Assembly (NCBI GenBank): GCA_020850225.1
Contig: JADZFD010000015.1
Coordinates: 1-64,000, forward strand
Source: Saprospiraceae bacterium
GTDB taxonomy: Bacteria > Bacteroidota > Bacteroidia > Chitinophagales > Saprospiraceae
Length of the DNA stretch: 64,000 nucleotides
Direction: 5' to 3'
Shown here: positions 19,882 through 29,370 of the stretch, piece by piece
Numbering within the stretch: the first letter of the stretch is position 1
Layout of the letters: every line of letters begins with the position of its first letter
Notes under the pieces: generated by a model
Told to the model about the DNA's origin: nothing
The model's input: the letters and a program-made list of their open reading frames with translations, nothing else
Databases searched by the model: none
Program-made: the position numbers and the translations under genes

Positions 19882-20076
19882 TTAGATTTTGATAATAGGC
19901 TGTTTGACTACCTGAGTATAACCATCACTATGTTCATAATATATGTAATATAGTCCAGCCGGAAAGCTTTCTAACGAAAAATGATAGAATTTTGCTTCTT
20001 TTAATGTATTAGACTTTTTTAATGTTCTTCCATTCAAGTAATAAATATAATTAAAATTGAATTTATTTATTTTATT
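19882..20076 (-). pseudogene. Orphan T9SS type A sorting-domain remnant
   Basis: A minus-strand frame of 64 codons with no ATG, ending at the TAA at 19882-19884. It encodes the tail of a Por_Secre_tail (TIGR04183) domain: YYLNGRTLKKSNTLKEAKF, then HFSLESFPAGLYYIYYEHSD and GYTQVVKQPIIKI. These are the classic last strands (xLNGR, LPAGxYxI, Kx(I/V)) of T9SS cargo. The upstream end is an in-frame TGA at 20077-20079, inside the end of the kinase/phospho-lyase gene. There is no signal peptide or catalytic domain, so this is the residue of a truncated secreted-protein gene, probably removed when the neighbouring gene arrived. Confidence 0.75.
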
Positions 20077-22366
20077 TCAATATTGATTCAATAGTTTCAA
20101 CTATTTTCATACAATTATCTTCTGTAATCACCATAGGCGGTTTAATTTTCAACACATTGTGATATGGTCCGTCTGTACTCAGCAAAATGCCTTGGTTTTT
20201 CATGGATTCGACGATGTAGTCTGCAAGTATTGCATCCGGTTCTTTCGTAATTCTGTCTTTCACGAATTCCACACCAATAAAAAGACCCTTTCCCCGCACA
20301 TCTCCTATACATTCGTAGCTGTCCTGAAGTTTTTTAAAACCCTCCAGCAATATGGCTCCTGTTGTGACAGCATTCTCCTGTAGCGCTTCATCCCGAATGA
20401 CGTTGAGTACAGTCAGACCCGTCACCATAGATACGGGATTGCCTCCATAGGTATTGAAGTATTCCAGTCCATTATTGAATGCATCCGCTATAGCTTCTGT
20501 GACGACTACGGCTGCTAACGGATGCCCATTTCCGATAGGTTTCCCTAATACAACGATATCAGGTTCGGCTTCCTGCAACTGGAAACCCCAGAAAGTGTGA
20601 CCTGTACGTCCGAATCCTACCTGCACTTCATCTGCAATGCAAACACCACCATATTGGCGTACATACCGGTAGACATACTGCAGGTAATCATCAGGTAGTG
20701 GCATCTGACCACCTACACCGAGGAGGGTTTCACAAATGAAAGCTGCCGGCGCTTTTCCGGCTTCCTGAAGATTTTCCAAGATTCTGAGAACCTCCTGTGC
20801 ATATTGTTTTCCAGCGTCTTTTCCCTGATAAATACCTCGGTAATCGTCAGGGACAGGTGCTTTATGAATGAATGGTTTTTGTCCTGAACCGCCGGTATTA
20901 TCAAACTTGTACGGGCTCATATCGATATCTAAGGAAGAAGTGCCATGATAAGCGTGTTCAAGTACAATGATATCATTTCTACCGGTATAATGCCTTGACA
21001 TTCTCACAGCCAGATCATTGGCTTCACTGCCTGAATTGACAAAATAACAAACTTTCAGGTTGGAAGGTAGCGTAGCTAAGAGTTCTGTGGCATAGGATGT
21101 CAATGCTTCATGGAGGTAACGGGTGTTGGTATTCAATGTTGCAAGCTGTTTTTGCATTGCCCGTACTACTACTGGGTGACAGTGTCCGACATGACTTACA
21201 TTATTGACACAGTCGAGATAGGTGTTTCCAAGATCATCATACAGATATTGTAGCGCTCCTTTGATGATGGTAAGTGGTTTATGATAACTCAGGCTCAGAT
21301 TACGTCCTATAATATCCCTCCTTGTCAACTTTAATTGGCTTTGTTTATCAATTGGCTGAATTGCAGGTTCCGGATCACATGCCAACCTGTAAGTGTGTGC
21401 GGCTTTGAGTGGATTGATAGTTAGCCAGTATTCCAGTAACTTCCACGCTGATTGCTCAGATTGATAATGATGAACATTGAAGAGACCGTTATCAGCTTTT
21501 GCTGCAGACTGGGTTACGCTGATACAGAGACGTGCAGCGATAAGATAATACAGAATATCAGTTTCTTCCTGCATCAGACTGTATTCTTTGTGATAACTGT
21601 TTACGATTATGGCTGATGCTTCCACAGGCTCATCTGAATACATTATTACATAAGTGCAGGCAATGGCCAGATTATGTATAAGGGGTGCCCATACCATATC
21701 GCCAAAATCTATCAAACCGGTGACTTTTCCTTCTTTAACCAATATGTTGGAATCATTGGCATCATTATGAATACAGGCGTGCCTGAGTGAGGCGATTTTA
21801 GGTTTTACTTCGGTTTCAAATTGCAACAGGAAGTAGTCGGCAAGGCGTCTTTTTGCGGGGTCCTTGATGTGATGCAGGTTTTTGATTGCTTCCTCAGCCC
21901 GACTGATATCCCATACATACGCTCTGTTAGCGGCATCCAGATATATGTCTTTGGAGATAGCATCCAGCTTGCCAAGAAACGAGCCCAAATCTATGTATAG
22001 TTCGTCAGGCCAGACATTCAGGTCTTTCCATAATGTGCCTTCAAGGTAGGTAAGCAAACGGATACAGTACGTATGTTGGCTGTTTTTGTCAGTATAAATA
22101 GTGATATACTGATCATGTTTGTTGGCGATGTGGTGCTGAAAAAATGAGCTTATTTCAGATTTCGAAAGATGTTGGGATATACTAACCTGAGCTTCCAGAA
22201 AAGAAGGGCGTATACCGGAGGATACTTTAAGAATATATTTTTTTCCTGAATGTGATGTTAATAAAAAATTGTCTTCATCATAACCTGTCAATGGCGTCAC
22301 AAGAACATCAATATTGTAAAATTCCTTTGCGAAGGACTGGATTTCATCTGTATTAAAAACCATCAT
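20072..22366 (-). CDS. Fusion of APH/hydroxylysine-kinase-like domain and class III aminotransferase-fold phospho-lyase
   Basis: A 764-residue cytosolic protein. Residues 1-330 form an APH/choline-kinase-like domain: catalytic loop HNDANDSN (His200, Asp202, Asn207) and metal-binding IDFGD (Asp220). Residues about 340-764 form a class III PLP aminotransferase fold: [33 protein letters not shown], and the PLP lysine in [12 protein letters not shown] (Lys609). Domains of this kind are separate in animals as hydroxylysine kinase (AGPHD1) and phospho-lyases (AGXT2L1 for phosphoethanolamine, AGXT2L2 for phosphohydroxylysine). A fusion suggests phosphorylation of an amino alcohol followed by elimination of phosphate and ammonia. 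The exact substrate is inferred, not shown. It appears monocistronic with its own promoter; its 3' end overlaps the T9SS-tail remnant. Confidence 0.85.
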   Translation of the reverse strand: MMVFNTDEIQSFAKEFYNIDVLVTPLTGYDEDNFLLTSHSGKKYILKVSSGIRPSFLEAQVSISQHLSKSEISSFFQHHIANKHDQYITIYTDKNSQHTYCIRLLTYLEGTLWKDLNVWPDELYIDLGSFLGKLDAISKDIYLDAANRAYVWDISRAEEAIKNLHHIKDPAKRRLADYFLLQFETEVKPKIASLRHACIHNDANDSNILVKEGKVTGLIDFGDMVWAPLIHNLAIACTYVIMYSDEPVEASAIIVNSYHKEYSLMQEETDILYYLIAARLCISVTQSAAKADNGLFNVHHYQSEQSAWKLLEYWLTINPLKAAHTYRLACDPEPAIQPIDKQSQLKLTRRDIIGRNLSLSYHKPLTIIKGALQYLYDDLGNTYLDCVNNVSHVGHCHPVVVRAMQKQLATLNTNTRYLHEALTSYATELLATLPSNLKVCYFVNSGSEANDLAVRMSRHYTGRNDIIVLEHAYHGTSSLDIDMSPYKFDNTGGSGQKPFIHKAPVPDDYRGIYQGKDAGKQYAQEVLRILENLQEAGKAPAAFICETLLGVGGQMPLPDDYLQYVYRYVRQYGGVCIADEVQVGFGRTGHTFWGFQLQEAEPDIVVLGKPIGNGHPLAAVVVTEAIADAFNNGLEYFNTYGGNPVSMVTGLTVLNVIRDEALQENAVTTGAILLEGFKKLQDSYECIGDVRGKGLFIGVEFVKDRITKEPDAILADYIVESMKNQGILLSTDGPYHNVLKIKPPMVITEDNCMKIVETIESILK

Positions 22367-22436
22367 TTTCTTAATGTATCAACATAAATAACGAATTTTC
22401 CATAATTTTAAACTATGGAATGCAGACAAAGATACA

Positions 22437-22444
22437 CTATTCAG
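22437..22444 (-). promoter_or_regulatory. -7 element TATCTTTG of the kinase/phospho-lyase gene
   Basis: Minus-strand TATCTTTG, about 70 bp ahead of the start codon at 22366, matches TAnnTTTG. Confidence 0.6.
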
Positions 22445-22713
22445 TTTGGAAAGAGGAGAAAATGTTTTTCTAGTGTATAAAACAAATTGTGCAAAATTTT
22501 GATATAATATTACTAATAATACATATAACAAAAAGCGAAGTAAGTCATTTTTTACTAAAATTGTTAAAAGCTATTGATTTAGTTTGTATAACTAATTGCA
22601 CAAAGCGGAAGTTATTCGGGCGAATGCTGTCCCACCTATTCAATATTTTAAAATTTCAAATAGTCTCTTATTTTTGAATAAGTTTGTAGACGTATTTTAT
22701 TTTACGGACTGCA
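22445..22713. other. AT-rich spacer left of the toxin-antitoxin cassette
   Basis: No gene is supported. A 62-codon frame with ATG lies at 22489-22677, but it shows no conserved start context and only a weak resemblance (NCTKRK) to known proteins. Confidence 0.4.
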
Positions 22714-22728
22714 GTTAGCAGAAATCCT
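22714..22728 (+). repeat. Left inverted repeat of the higBA cassette
   Basis: GTTAGCAGAAATCCT; its reverse complement recurs with one mismatch at 23458-23472, just after higA. The pair brackets the toxin-antitoxin genes exactly. Confidence 0.65.
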
Positions 22729-22750
22729 TTAAAAATATTTTATTAGAAAT

Positions 22751-22765
22751 TTCCCATAACGGGAA
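22751..22765. promoter_or_regulatory. Probable HigA operator TTCCC-N5-GGGAA
   Basis: Perfect dyad TTCCC-ATAAC-GGGAA ending 8 bp before the -7 box of higBA, thus over the -33 region. HigA-type antitoxins commonly repress their own promoter by binding such short palindromes. Confidence 0.6.
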
Positions 22766-22773
22766 TTAATCGA

Positions 22774-22781
22774 TATCTTTG
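22774..22781 (+). promoter_or_regulatory. -7 element TATCTTTG of higBA
   Basis: TATCTTTG matches TAnnTTTG; the transcript would start near 22788, only about 9 nt before the higB start codon, so the leader is very short. Confidence 0.65.
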
Positions 22782-22796
22782 TCAAAAGAAAAATAA

Positions 22797-23090
22797 TTGA
22801 GAGTTATATCAAGGAAATTATTACGTGAGTTTTGGATTAAACATTCAGAATGCGAACAGCAATTGAAATCGTGGTTTCAAGAAGTTAATAAAGGAACTTG
22901 GAAAAACTTAAATGAATTGAAAAGAGAATATCCGAGTGCAAGTATTTTGGAAGATAATAGAGTTTGTTTTAACATAAAAGGAAATAATTATCGACTCATA
23001 GTAAAAATAAATTTACATTATCAAATCATGTGGATTCGATTCATTGGAACACACGCTGAATATGATAAAATAGATGCAAATAAAATTTAA
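22797..23090 (+). CDS. higB: HigB-type toxin (mRNA interferase)
   Basis: Toxin of a type II toxin-antitoxin pair; family members cleave mRNA on the ribosome. The 97-residue chain has the HigB_toxin (PF09907) pattern: MRVISRKLLREFW at the start, WFQEVNKGTWKNLNELK, NRVCFNIKGNNYRLIVKI, and the C-terminal MWIRFIGTHAEYDKI. It uses a TTG start; this is chosen because the family N-terminus (M-R-x-I-S-R-K-x-L-R-E-F-W) begins exactly there and no in-frame ATG is near. It is followed within 4 bp by the antitoxin gene. The gene is distinctly AT-rich with A-ending codons compared with the metabolic genes around, a sign of transfer. Confidence 0.92.
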   Translation: MRVISRKLLREFWIKHSECEQQLKSWFQEVNKGTWKNLNELKREYPSASILEDNRVCFNIKGNNYRLIVKINLHYQIMWIRFIGTHAEYDKIDANKI

Positions 23091-23094
23091 AAAG

Positions 23095-23451
23095 ATGAAA
23101 TTAAAACCAATAAAAACAACAAAAGATTACAATGAAGCTTTGGAAAGACTTGAAATTATTTTCAATTCAATTCCTGGAACTAAAGAAGGTGATGAATTGG
23201 AAATTTTAGGGATTTTATTACAAAAATATGAAACCGAAAATTTTATAATTGAACTTCCAGATCCAATTGAAGCAATTAAGTTTAGAATGGAACAACTTAA
23301 TTATTCACAAAATGATTTGGCTGAAGTAATTGGATTAAAAAGCAGAGCAAGTGAAATTTTAAATCGAAAAAGAAAATTATCACTTGAAATGATTCGAAAA
23401 CTTAGTGAAAAATTACATATTCCGCCAGAAGTTTTAATTCAAGCATATTAA
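23095..23451 (+). CDS. higA: HigA-type antitoxin with XRE helix-turn-helix
   Basis: Antitoxin and autorepressor, 118 residues. The N-terminal part (MKLKPIKTTKDYNEALERLE) is the toxin-binding region of this Bacteroidota-type HigA. The C-terminal part is an XRE helix-turn-helix: FRMEQLNYSQNDLAEVIGLKSRASEILNRKRK without a break, where SQNDLAEVIG is helix 2 and SRASEILN the recognition helix. The ATG at 23095 is preferred over one at 23074, which would overlap higB by 17 bp and add seven residues; family members usually begin with M-x-(I/L)-K-P-I-K-T. The likely operator is the TTCCC-N5-GGGAA dyad at 22751-22765. AT-rich like higB. Confidence 0.92.
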   Translation: MKLKPIKTTKDYNEALERLEIIFNSIPGTKEGDELEILGILLQKYETENFIIELPDPIEAIKFRMEQLNYSQNDLAEVIGLKSRASEILNRKRKLSLEMIRKLSEKLHIPPEVLIQAY

Positions 23452-23457
23452 TAAATT

Positions 23458-23472
23458 AGGACTTCTGCTAAC
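23458..23472 (-). repeat. Right inverted repeat of the higBA cassette
   Basis: AGGACTTCTGCTAAC, the reverse complement (14 of 15) of 22714-22728. It begins 6 bp after the higA stop. Confidence 0.65.
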
Positions 23473-23520
23473 AACTAAGGTTTCGACGTGTCCGCAGGGT
23501 AAGCGATGAAACCTTAGTTG
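23472..23520. repeat. Perfect 13-bp stem with 23-nt loop at the cassette end
   Basis: CAACTAAGGTTTC (23472-23484) pairs perfectly with GAAACCTTAGTTG (23508-23520). The loop is GC-richer than its surroundings (GACGTGTCCGCAGGG). It directly abuts the right inverted repeat and is followed by AACGGAACCG. It may be a recombination site (attC-like) or a terminator; no T tract follows, which argues against a simple terminator. Confidence 0.6.
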
Positions 23521-23982
23521 AACGGAACCGGAATATTATGGGGATGTCGTAATGAAGAGACAGAGGATACTGAGCAGTTTTCGAACTACTTTTTGTTTTT
23601 TGAGGGAGACAGCGGTTAAAAATTAACTTTTTCGGTCAATATCAGGCGTTTTTCTTCACATACAGACTGACATATTGTGAACGAGGTTCTCATGTCTATA
23701 CCCACATTTTTCTAAATATTGCTCAGGAAAAAAATTCTATTATTATGCGGTTACTTAGTAGGATGATTGTTGGCTAGATATATCTCAATTGTATAAATAA
23801 TGTAATTTTTGTTATAAAAATCAATTATATTCATGGTATTTTTTAAAACGAACCATATTATTTCTTAATTTTGCGGGATTTTTAACTGAAAATAAAACAA
23901 GAAATGTTCATTGTTAACATCCATTTTTTTATTTAACTGAACAATAATTATCATTAAACCTTTATATAAAATAAATAAAATT
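23521..23982. other. Intergenic region right of the cassette
   Basis: About 460 bp with no supported gene. The only recognised signal is the promoter element at 23866-23873 for the downstream lipoprotein. Confidence 0.5.
23866..23873 (+). promoter_or_regulatory. -7 element TAATTTTG of the lipoprotein gene
   Basis: TAATTTTG fits TAnnTTTG; the leader would be about 100 nt, longer than average here. Confidence 0.5.
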
Positions 23983-24450
23983 ATGCATCGTATATTGTTG
24001 ATTATTCTACTTTTTATTTCCGGAATGATTAGCTGGAATTGCAAAAATGAAAAGATGACAGGAAGTAGTGAACCTGTATCTCAAACCGTTAGAGAGGTAC
24101 AGAATCAGAATGGTCTCATTGGTCAGATTGAGTTGGATAATGGTAAAAAATGGACAGTTAATGATGAAATGAAACCATTTATAGCCGAAGGTGAAAAATT
24201 GGTAGATAATTATATCCAATCCGGTGATGATGATTATATAAAGCTGGCTGAAGCATTGAAAATACAGAACGATAATCTGATCAAAAGCTGTACGATGACT
24301 GGTAAAAGCCATGATGAACTCCATAAATGGTTGGAGCCACATCAAAAATTGATAGAAATGATTAAAAATCTTCCTGAAAAAGAGATGGCAGGTAAGGTGA
24401 TTACCCGTTTGAAATCATCATATGAAATTTACCATAGTAATTTTCAGTAG
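23983..24450 (+). CDS. Small lipoprotein of unknown function
   Basis: A 155-residue protein with a lipoprotein signal: MHRILLIILLFISGMISWNC, where Cys20 is the probable lipidated residue, followed by KNEKMTGSSEP. The rest is mainly helical and charged (EGEKLVDNYIQSGDDDYIKLAEALKIQ without a break; then DNLIKSCTMTGKSHDELHKW). The middle section HDELHKWLEPH resembles metal- or heme-site-rich helical periplasmic proteins, but I do not recognise a family. It likely sits in the periplasm attached to a membrane. It has its own promoter and precedes the tyrosine phenol-lyase gene by 160 bp, with no evidence for a functional link. Confidence 0.7.
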   Translation: MHRILLIILLFISGMISWNCKNEKMTGSSEPVSQTVREVQNQNGLIGQIELDNGKKWTVNDEMKPFIAEGEKLVDNYIQSGDDDYIKLAEALKIQNDNLIKSCTMTGKSHDELHKWLEPHQKLIEMIKNLPEKEMAGKVITRLKSSYEIYHSNFQ

Positions 24451-24477
24451 TTACATTTTCATGAATCCGATTTTATA

Positions 24478-24491
24478 ATGATTTAAATCAT
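24478..24491. repeat. 14-bp palindrome ATGATTTAAATCAT
   Basis: Perfect self-complementary 14-mer, 120 bp upstream of the tyrosine phenol-lyase start. Could be an operator; AT richness limits confidence. Confidence 0.35.
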
Positions 24492-24562
24492 ATATCAAAT
24501 TGTAAGTTTGTAAAAACCTAAATATGCTTTGTGTGTTAATGAGATAAAAATGTCTTAAATAG

Positions 24563-25990
<1,428 letters not shown>

Positions 25991-26031
25991 GTGCTATTAG
26001 TAAAAGTAATTAAATAAGGTTTTTAATCCAA

Positions 26032-26080
26032 ATGGTTGCCGGTGTCAACATGAGAAAGAGACCGGTAACCATGTTTTATT
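26032..26080. terminator. Bidirectional hairpin terminator between tpl and crotonase gene
   Basis: ATGGTTGCCGGT (26032-26043) pairs with ACCGGTAACCAT (26061-26072), 12 bp with one G-U pair, followed by a T-rich run. It lies between convergent genes and can serve both. Confidence 0.7.
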
Positions 26081-26111
26081 ACTAAATAACTCCTATCTGA
26101 ATTAATCGGTA

Positions 26112-26891
26112 TTACCTGGCTTTGAATTCCGCTTTTCTTTTTTCAATAAAGGCTGCTGCACCTTCTTTGGAGTCTTCACTGCCTATTGTCAGACCAAAAT
26201 CTTCATATTCCTTTTTGAATCCATCTACTGTCTTGTCAAAATATGCATTGATCAGTTGAATGGTCTGTTGAACTGCCAAAGGACCTTTGGTAGCGATTTT
26301 TTGTAATATTTCTGTTGCCTTGGCTACTTCCTGACCTGATTCAACCACATGTGTGACCAGTCCCAGTCGCAGCGCTTCATCTGCTAGAATCATATCAGCT
26401 GTAAGTAACATCTCCGTTGCTTTCCCCTTGCCTATCAGCTGGATTAACCTTTGAGATCCTCCATATCCGGGGACCAATCCGAGATTGACTTCGGGTTGCC
26501 CGAATCTGGCGTGTGTACCCGCTACGCGGATATGACAGGACATCGCCAGTTCACATCCACCGCCTAATGCGAATCCATTGACAGCGGCAATAACCGGTGC
26601 GTGAAATCTTTCAATCATGAAAAATACATCCTGGCCGCGTTTGGATAGAGCCGATCCGCCGGCGGTATCCAGCGCAGAGAATTCCTTAATGTCGGCACCT
26701 GCTACGAAAGATTTTGTTCCGGCTCCCGTTATGATGACACCTTTTACATCGTAGTTACCTGAATGTTCTCTGAAAAAGGCTTCCAAAGCATCAAACACAC
26801 CCTTGTTCAGAGCATTCAGAGCCTCGGGTCTGTTGATTGTCAATATATATATACCGTTTTCCTGTTCTATTAATAACAAAGGATTATCCAT
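26112..26891 (-). CDS. Enoyl-CoA hydratase/crotonase family protein
   Basis: Hydrates trans-2-enoyl-CoA in fatty-acid or branched-chain amino-acid breakdown; cytosolic hexamer. The 259-residue chain shows the crotonase core: VAGADIKEF (CoA and oxyanion-hole segment), VNGFALGGGCELAMSCH with Glu114, and FGQPEVNLGLVPGYGGSQRL with Glu134. The two acidic residues, 20 apart, correspond to the catalytic pair of true enoyl-CoA hydratases. The C-terminus FIEKRKAEFKAR is also typical. It starts 19 bp after ctlX on the same strand and is very likely co-transcribed with it. Substrate chain length cannot be read from sequence. Confidence 0.93.
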   Translation of the reverse strand: MDNPLLLIEQENGIYILTINRPEALNALNKGVFDALEAFFREHSGNYDVKGVIITGAGTKSFVAGADIKEFSALDTAGGSALSKRGQDVFFMIERFHAPVIAAVNGFALGGGCELAMSCHIRVAGTHARFGQPEVNLGLVPGYGGSQRLIQLIGKGKATEMLLTADMILADEALRLGLVTHVVESGQEVAKATEILQKIATKGPLAVQQTIQLINAYFDKTVDGFKKEYEDFGLTIGSEDSKEGAAAFIEKRKAEFKAR

Positions 26892-26910
26892 AATCTGATT
26901 TAATTTTTTT

Positions 26911-27840
26911 TTATTTTTTTACTGGCAGAAATATTTCAGCCATCATACAACGTACACTGCCACCACCAAATTTTTCGATCTGTGGAATCGGAATCGGCAA
27001 TAATTGTGTCTTACTTCCCAATCTGTATTTCTGATCATCATTCAGGCTGTTATAGGCACTTTGTGACATACACAGATATCTTGTATTATTGGTACCATAA
27101 ACCTCAAGCATATTTCCTGCAAATGCTTCCATTTGATCGTAATTGATTTCAATTATTTCTTTTCCTGTACGTTCGAAACTCTGTTTCAAATCCTTTCTCT
27201 GCTCTTCAGCAACACTATCCATACAAATGACAACAAAATCTTCACCCAGAGCCATCATCACATTGGTATGGTAGATTTCATGACCATTTCTGTCTGTGGC
27301 TTTGAAGATACATCTTTCCATACCCATGAGTACGTTAAATTTGTCCAATAGGACAGGAGATGTCCGTTGACTCAGGCATGCATAAACGATTTTGTTGGGT
27401 CTGTCCAGAATCATACTTCCGGTACCTTCCAGAAAAAGGGGTTCCTGCTCATCTTCATAGAAATCAAAGGTATATCTGTTTTTGACTTCAAACTGCTGGC
27501 TGACCTGCCTGATGATATCTTCCCTTCGTTCAATACGTCTGTTTTGTGCAAACATAGGGTAGGTAATCAACGCTCCATTTTCATGAAAGCTGATCCAGTT
27601 ATTTGGAAAAACAGCGTCGGGTTTAACAGGACTTTCAGTATCCTGAACAACCATCACGTCGATACCTTTGGATCTCAGCAGAGTTACCATGTTGTCAAAT
27701 TCATGGATAGCAGCCTGTCTGAGTGCTTCAGTATCCCTGATGACTTCATCCGACTGGAAAGCATTATTGACTGCTGTTTCGGCATTATACCCAAAATTGG
27801 CCGGACGTACCATTAATATATGTTTCGTCAGTTGATTCAT
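26911..27840 (-). CDS. ctlX: Citrulline utilization hydrolase CtlX-type (guanidino-modifying superfamily)
   Basis: Predicted cytosolic hydrolase of 309 residues in the arginine deiminase/amidinotransferase fold, annotated in Bacteroidota as citrulline hydrolase releasing ornithine, CO2 and ammonia. The catalytic set is visible: Asp75 (KPDAVFPNNW), Glu138 (LEGTGSM), His191 (YHTNVMMALG) and the nucleophile Cys298 (GGGSVRCMMAEIF). The length matches the family. It is the first gene of a two-gene operon with the crotonase and lies 68 bp downstream of the Nudix-like regulator, with a promoter element in between. Reaction is known for the family; substrate for this protein is inferred. Confidence 0.88.
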   Translation of the reverse strand: MNQLTKHILMVRPANFGYNAETAVNNAFQSDEVIRDTEALRQAAIHEFDNMVTLLRSKGIDVMVVQDTESPVKPDAVFPNNWISFHENGALITYPMFAQNRRIERREDIIRQVSQQFEVKNRYTFDFYEDEQEPLFLEGTGSMILDRPNKIVYACLSQRTSPVLLDKFNVLMGMERCIFKATDRNGHEIYHTNVMMALGEDFVVICMDSVAEEQRKDLKQSFERTGKEIIEINYDQMEAFAGNMLEVYGTNNTRYLCMSQSAYNSLNDDQKYRLGSKTQLLPIPIPQIEKFGGGSVRCMMAEIFLPVKK

Positions 27841-27868
27841 TTCTTTTCTTCAGTTAAATAACAGGATG

Positions 27869-27876
27869 CAAAATTA
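27869..27876 (-). promoter_or_regulatory. -7 element TAATTTTG of ctlX
   Basis: Minus-strand TAATTTTG, about 30 bp before the ctlX start, matches TAnnTTTG. It lies just after the regulator gene's stop, so ctlX can be transcribed separately. Confidence 0.55.
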
Positions 27877-27908
27877 ACGCTAAATTCCGATTAATCATAG
27901 TAATCGTG

Positions 27909-28640
27909 TCACAGATCAAAATTAAATCCGTGTACTATTTTTTCGTCATATGCATCTTTATCAAAGGAATACAACCGGGCAGGACGATGTGAAACGGACG
28001 ATTCCATTTCGTCCAGTTGTGTGAGAATGCCCAGGTGTGTGAGTTTACGTCTGAAATTTCGCTTATCCAGCGGTATGCCAAGTACCACTTCATACAGGTT
28101 TTGCAACTGCAACAAGGTGAATTTTTCGGGTAACAGATTAAATCCGATAGGTTGAACCCTGATCTGACGACGCATTTTTCTGAGGCACATATGCATAATC
28201 TCATAGTGATCAAATGCCATTGACTTTAATTCGCTGACAGCCATCCATTGTAATTTGGTGTCTTTAACAACATGTGCCAGGTGCGCATCATCGATTTTTA
28301 TAAGGGCGTAGTAGGCTATGGTAATAACCCTGCCTAAAGGATGCCTGTCTATAGCACCGAATACCTGTACCTGCTCCAAAAATACATCTGAAAACCCAGT
28401 TTTGGATTCCAATACCCTAAAAGCTGCTTCCTCAAGTGTTTCGTCAGGATGAACCAGGTCTCCCAACAACGAATTTTTCTGTTCGAATGGAGGCATATCA
28501 CAGGCAGATACCAATACTTTCAGTGTATTCTCATCGTATCCAAATATCACACAATCAACAGAGACGGCAGTCTTGAAATCATTGTGAATTTCAGTAATCC
28601 ATCTGTTGATATTATGGTTGCTTACCTGTTTTATTTGCAT
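27909..28640 (-). CDS. NrtR/AraR-like transcriptional regulator with degenerate Nudix domain
   Basis: A 243-residue protein with an N-terminal Nudix fold (about 25-160) and a C-terminal winged-helix domain (about 170-243; NFRRKLTHLGILTQL, RPARLYSFD). This is the NrtR-type architecture, where the Nudix fold serves as effector sensor. The Nudix box is damaged: the canonical R-E-x-x-E-E-x-G reads R75-V-L-E-S-K-T-G, with the metal-binding glutamates replaced by Val76, Ser79 and Lys80, and the first glycine replaced by Asp61. Hydrolysis is therefore unlikely, and regulation is the probable function, as for AraR of Bacteroides. Its neighbour ctlX is a natural target candidate, but the effector is unknown. 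Confidence 0.82.
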   Translation of the reverse strand: MQIKQVSNHNINRWITEIHNDFKTAVSVDCVIFGYDENTLKVLVSACDMPPFEQKNSLLGDLVHPDETLEEAAFRVLESKTGFSDVFLEQVQVFGAIDRHPLGRVITIAYYALIKIDDAHLAHVVKDTKLQWMAVSELKSMAFDHYEIMHMCLRKMRRQIRVQPIGFNLLPEKFTLLQLQNLYEVVLGIPLDKRNFRRKLTHLGILTQLDEMESSVSHRPARLYSFDKDAYDEKIVHGFNFDL

Positions 28641-28902
28641 TTAATATATTTTTCAGAGGGTGAAGATAAACAAAAAGTCTGTTTTTGAATGAACTTAATA
28701 CCCGATTATATGATTTTATTCAGTATAATTGTGGTAAGTATTATTAAAAATTGAATATATGACTGTATAAAAGATGTACCGTTACTGAATTAATTAAAGG
28801 TCGAAAACTATATTGAACTATGTTTGGCTTTTTTTCAATTTATTATAAGATGCAATTCAGAATTTTGGAGTATTTTATTATTTTTTAACAACAGACTTTT
28901 CT

Positions 28903-29370
28903 ATGAGAATATCCATCTGGGCAATAGGTAAGACAGACGAAAAATATCTCGATGAAGGTATACAAAAATACCTTAACAGACTGGTTCATTATACAAAAGT
29001 AGATTTAGTCACCTTTAAAGATGTAAAACCAGCTCCAACAACTGAAGAAACGCTCAAAAGAGAGGCAGAGATGATTTTATCAAAAATCAAGACTGAAGAT
29101 AATCTCATTCTTCTGGATGAGTTCGGCCAGATGTTCAGGTCTGTACAGTTTTCTGCCTATATCGAAAAACTACAGTTGCAGGGTATCAGACACACGATTT
29201 TTTTGATAGGAGGTGCTTTTGGTCATCATGAATCGATCAGGGCAAGAGCTCAGGGTAGCATTTCACTGTCCAAAATGACCTTTTCACATCAGATGGTCCG
29301 GCTTTTTTTTACAGAGCAGTTGTACCGGGCATTTACAATAATGCGCAATGAAAAGTATCACAATGACTGA
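28903..29370 (+). CDS. rlmH: 23S rRNA (pseudouridine-1915-N3)-methyltransferase
   Basis: SPOUT-class methyltransferase that methylates pseudouridine 1915 in helix 69 of 23S rRNA on assembled ribosomes. The 155-residue length is standard. Signature elements: MRISIWAIGKTDEKYL at the N-terminus, LILLDEFGQMFRS, the SAM-binding trefoil knot LIGGAFGHHESIRARA, and the C-terminal SLSKMTFSHQMVRLFFTEQL followed by YRAFTIMRNEKYHND. The final 13 bp overlap the end of the convergent EI24-type gene. No promoter of the standard form was recognised upstream. Confidence 0.96.
   Translation: MRISIWAIGKTDEKYLDEGIQKYLNRLVHYTKVDLVTFKDVKPAPTTEETLKREAEMILSKIKTEDNLILLDEFGQMFRSVQFSAYIEKLQLQGIRHTIFLIGGAFGHHESIRARAQGSISLSKMTFSHQMVRLFFTEQLYRAFTIMRNEKYHND

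Noticed and set aside
22489-22677. 62-codon frame with ATG left of the higBA cassette, containing NCTKRK
   Set aside because: No start context, no recognised fold, biased AT-rich composition; the NCTKRK resemblance to known proteins is too short.
23472-23520. tRNA-like or canonical attC site
   Set aside because: A 13-bp stem is present but there is no cloverleaf, and the flanks do not give a proper paired RYYYAAC/GTTRRRY core; it is reported only as a hairpin with a possible recombination role.
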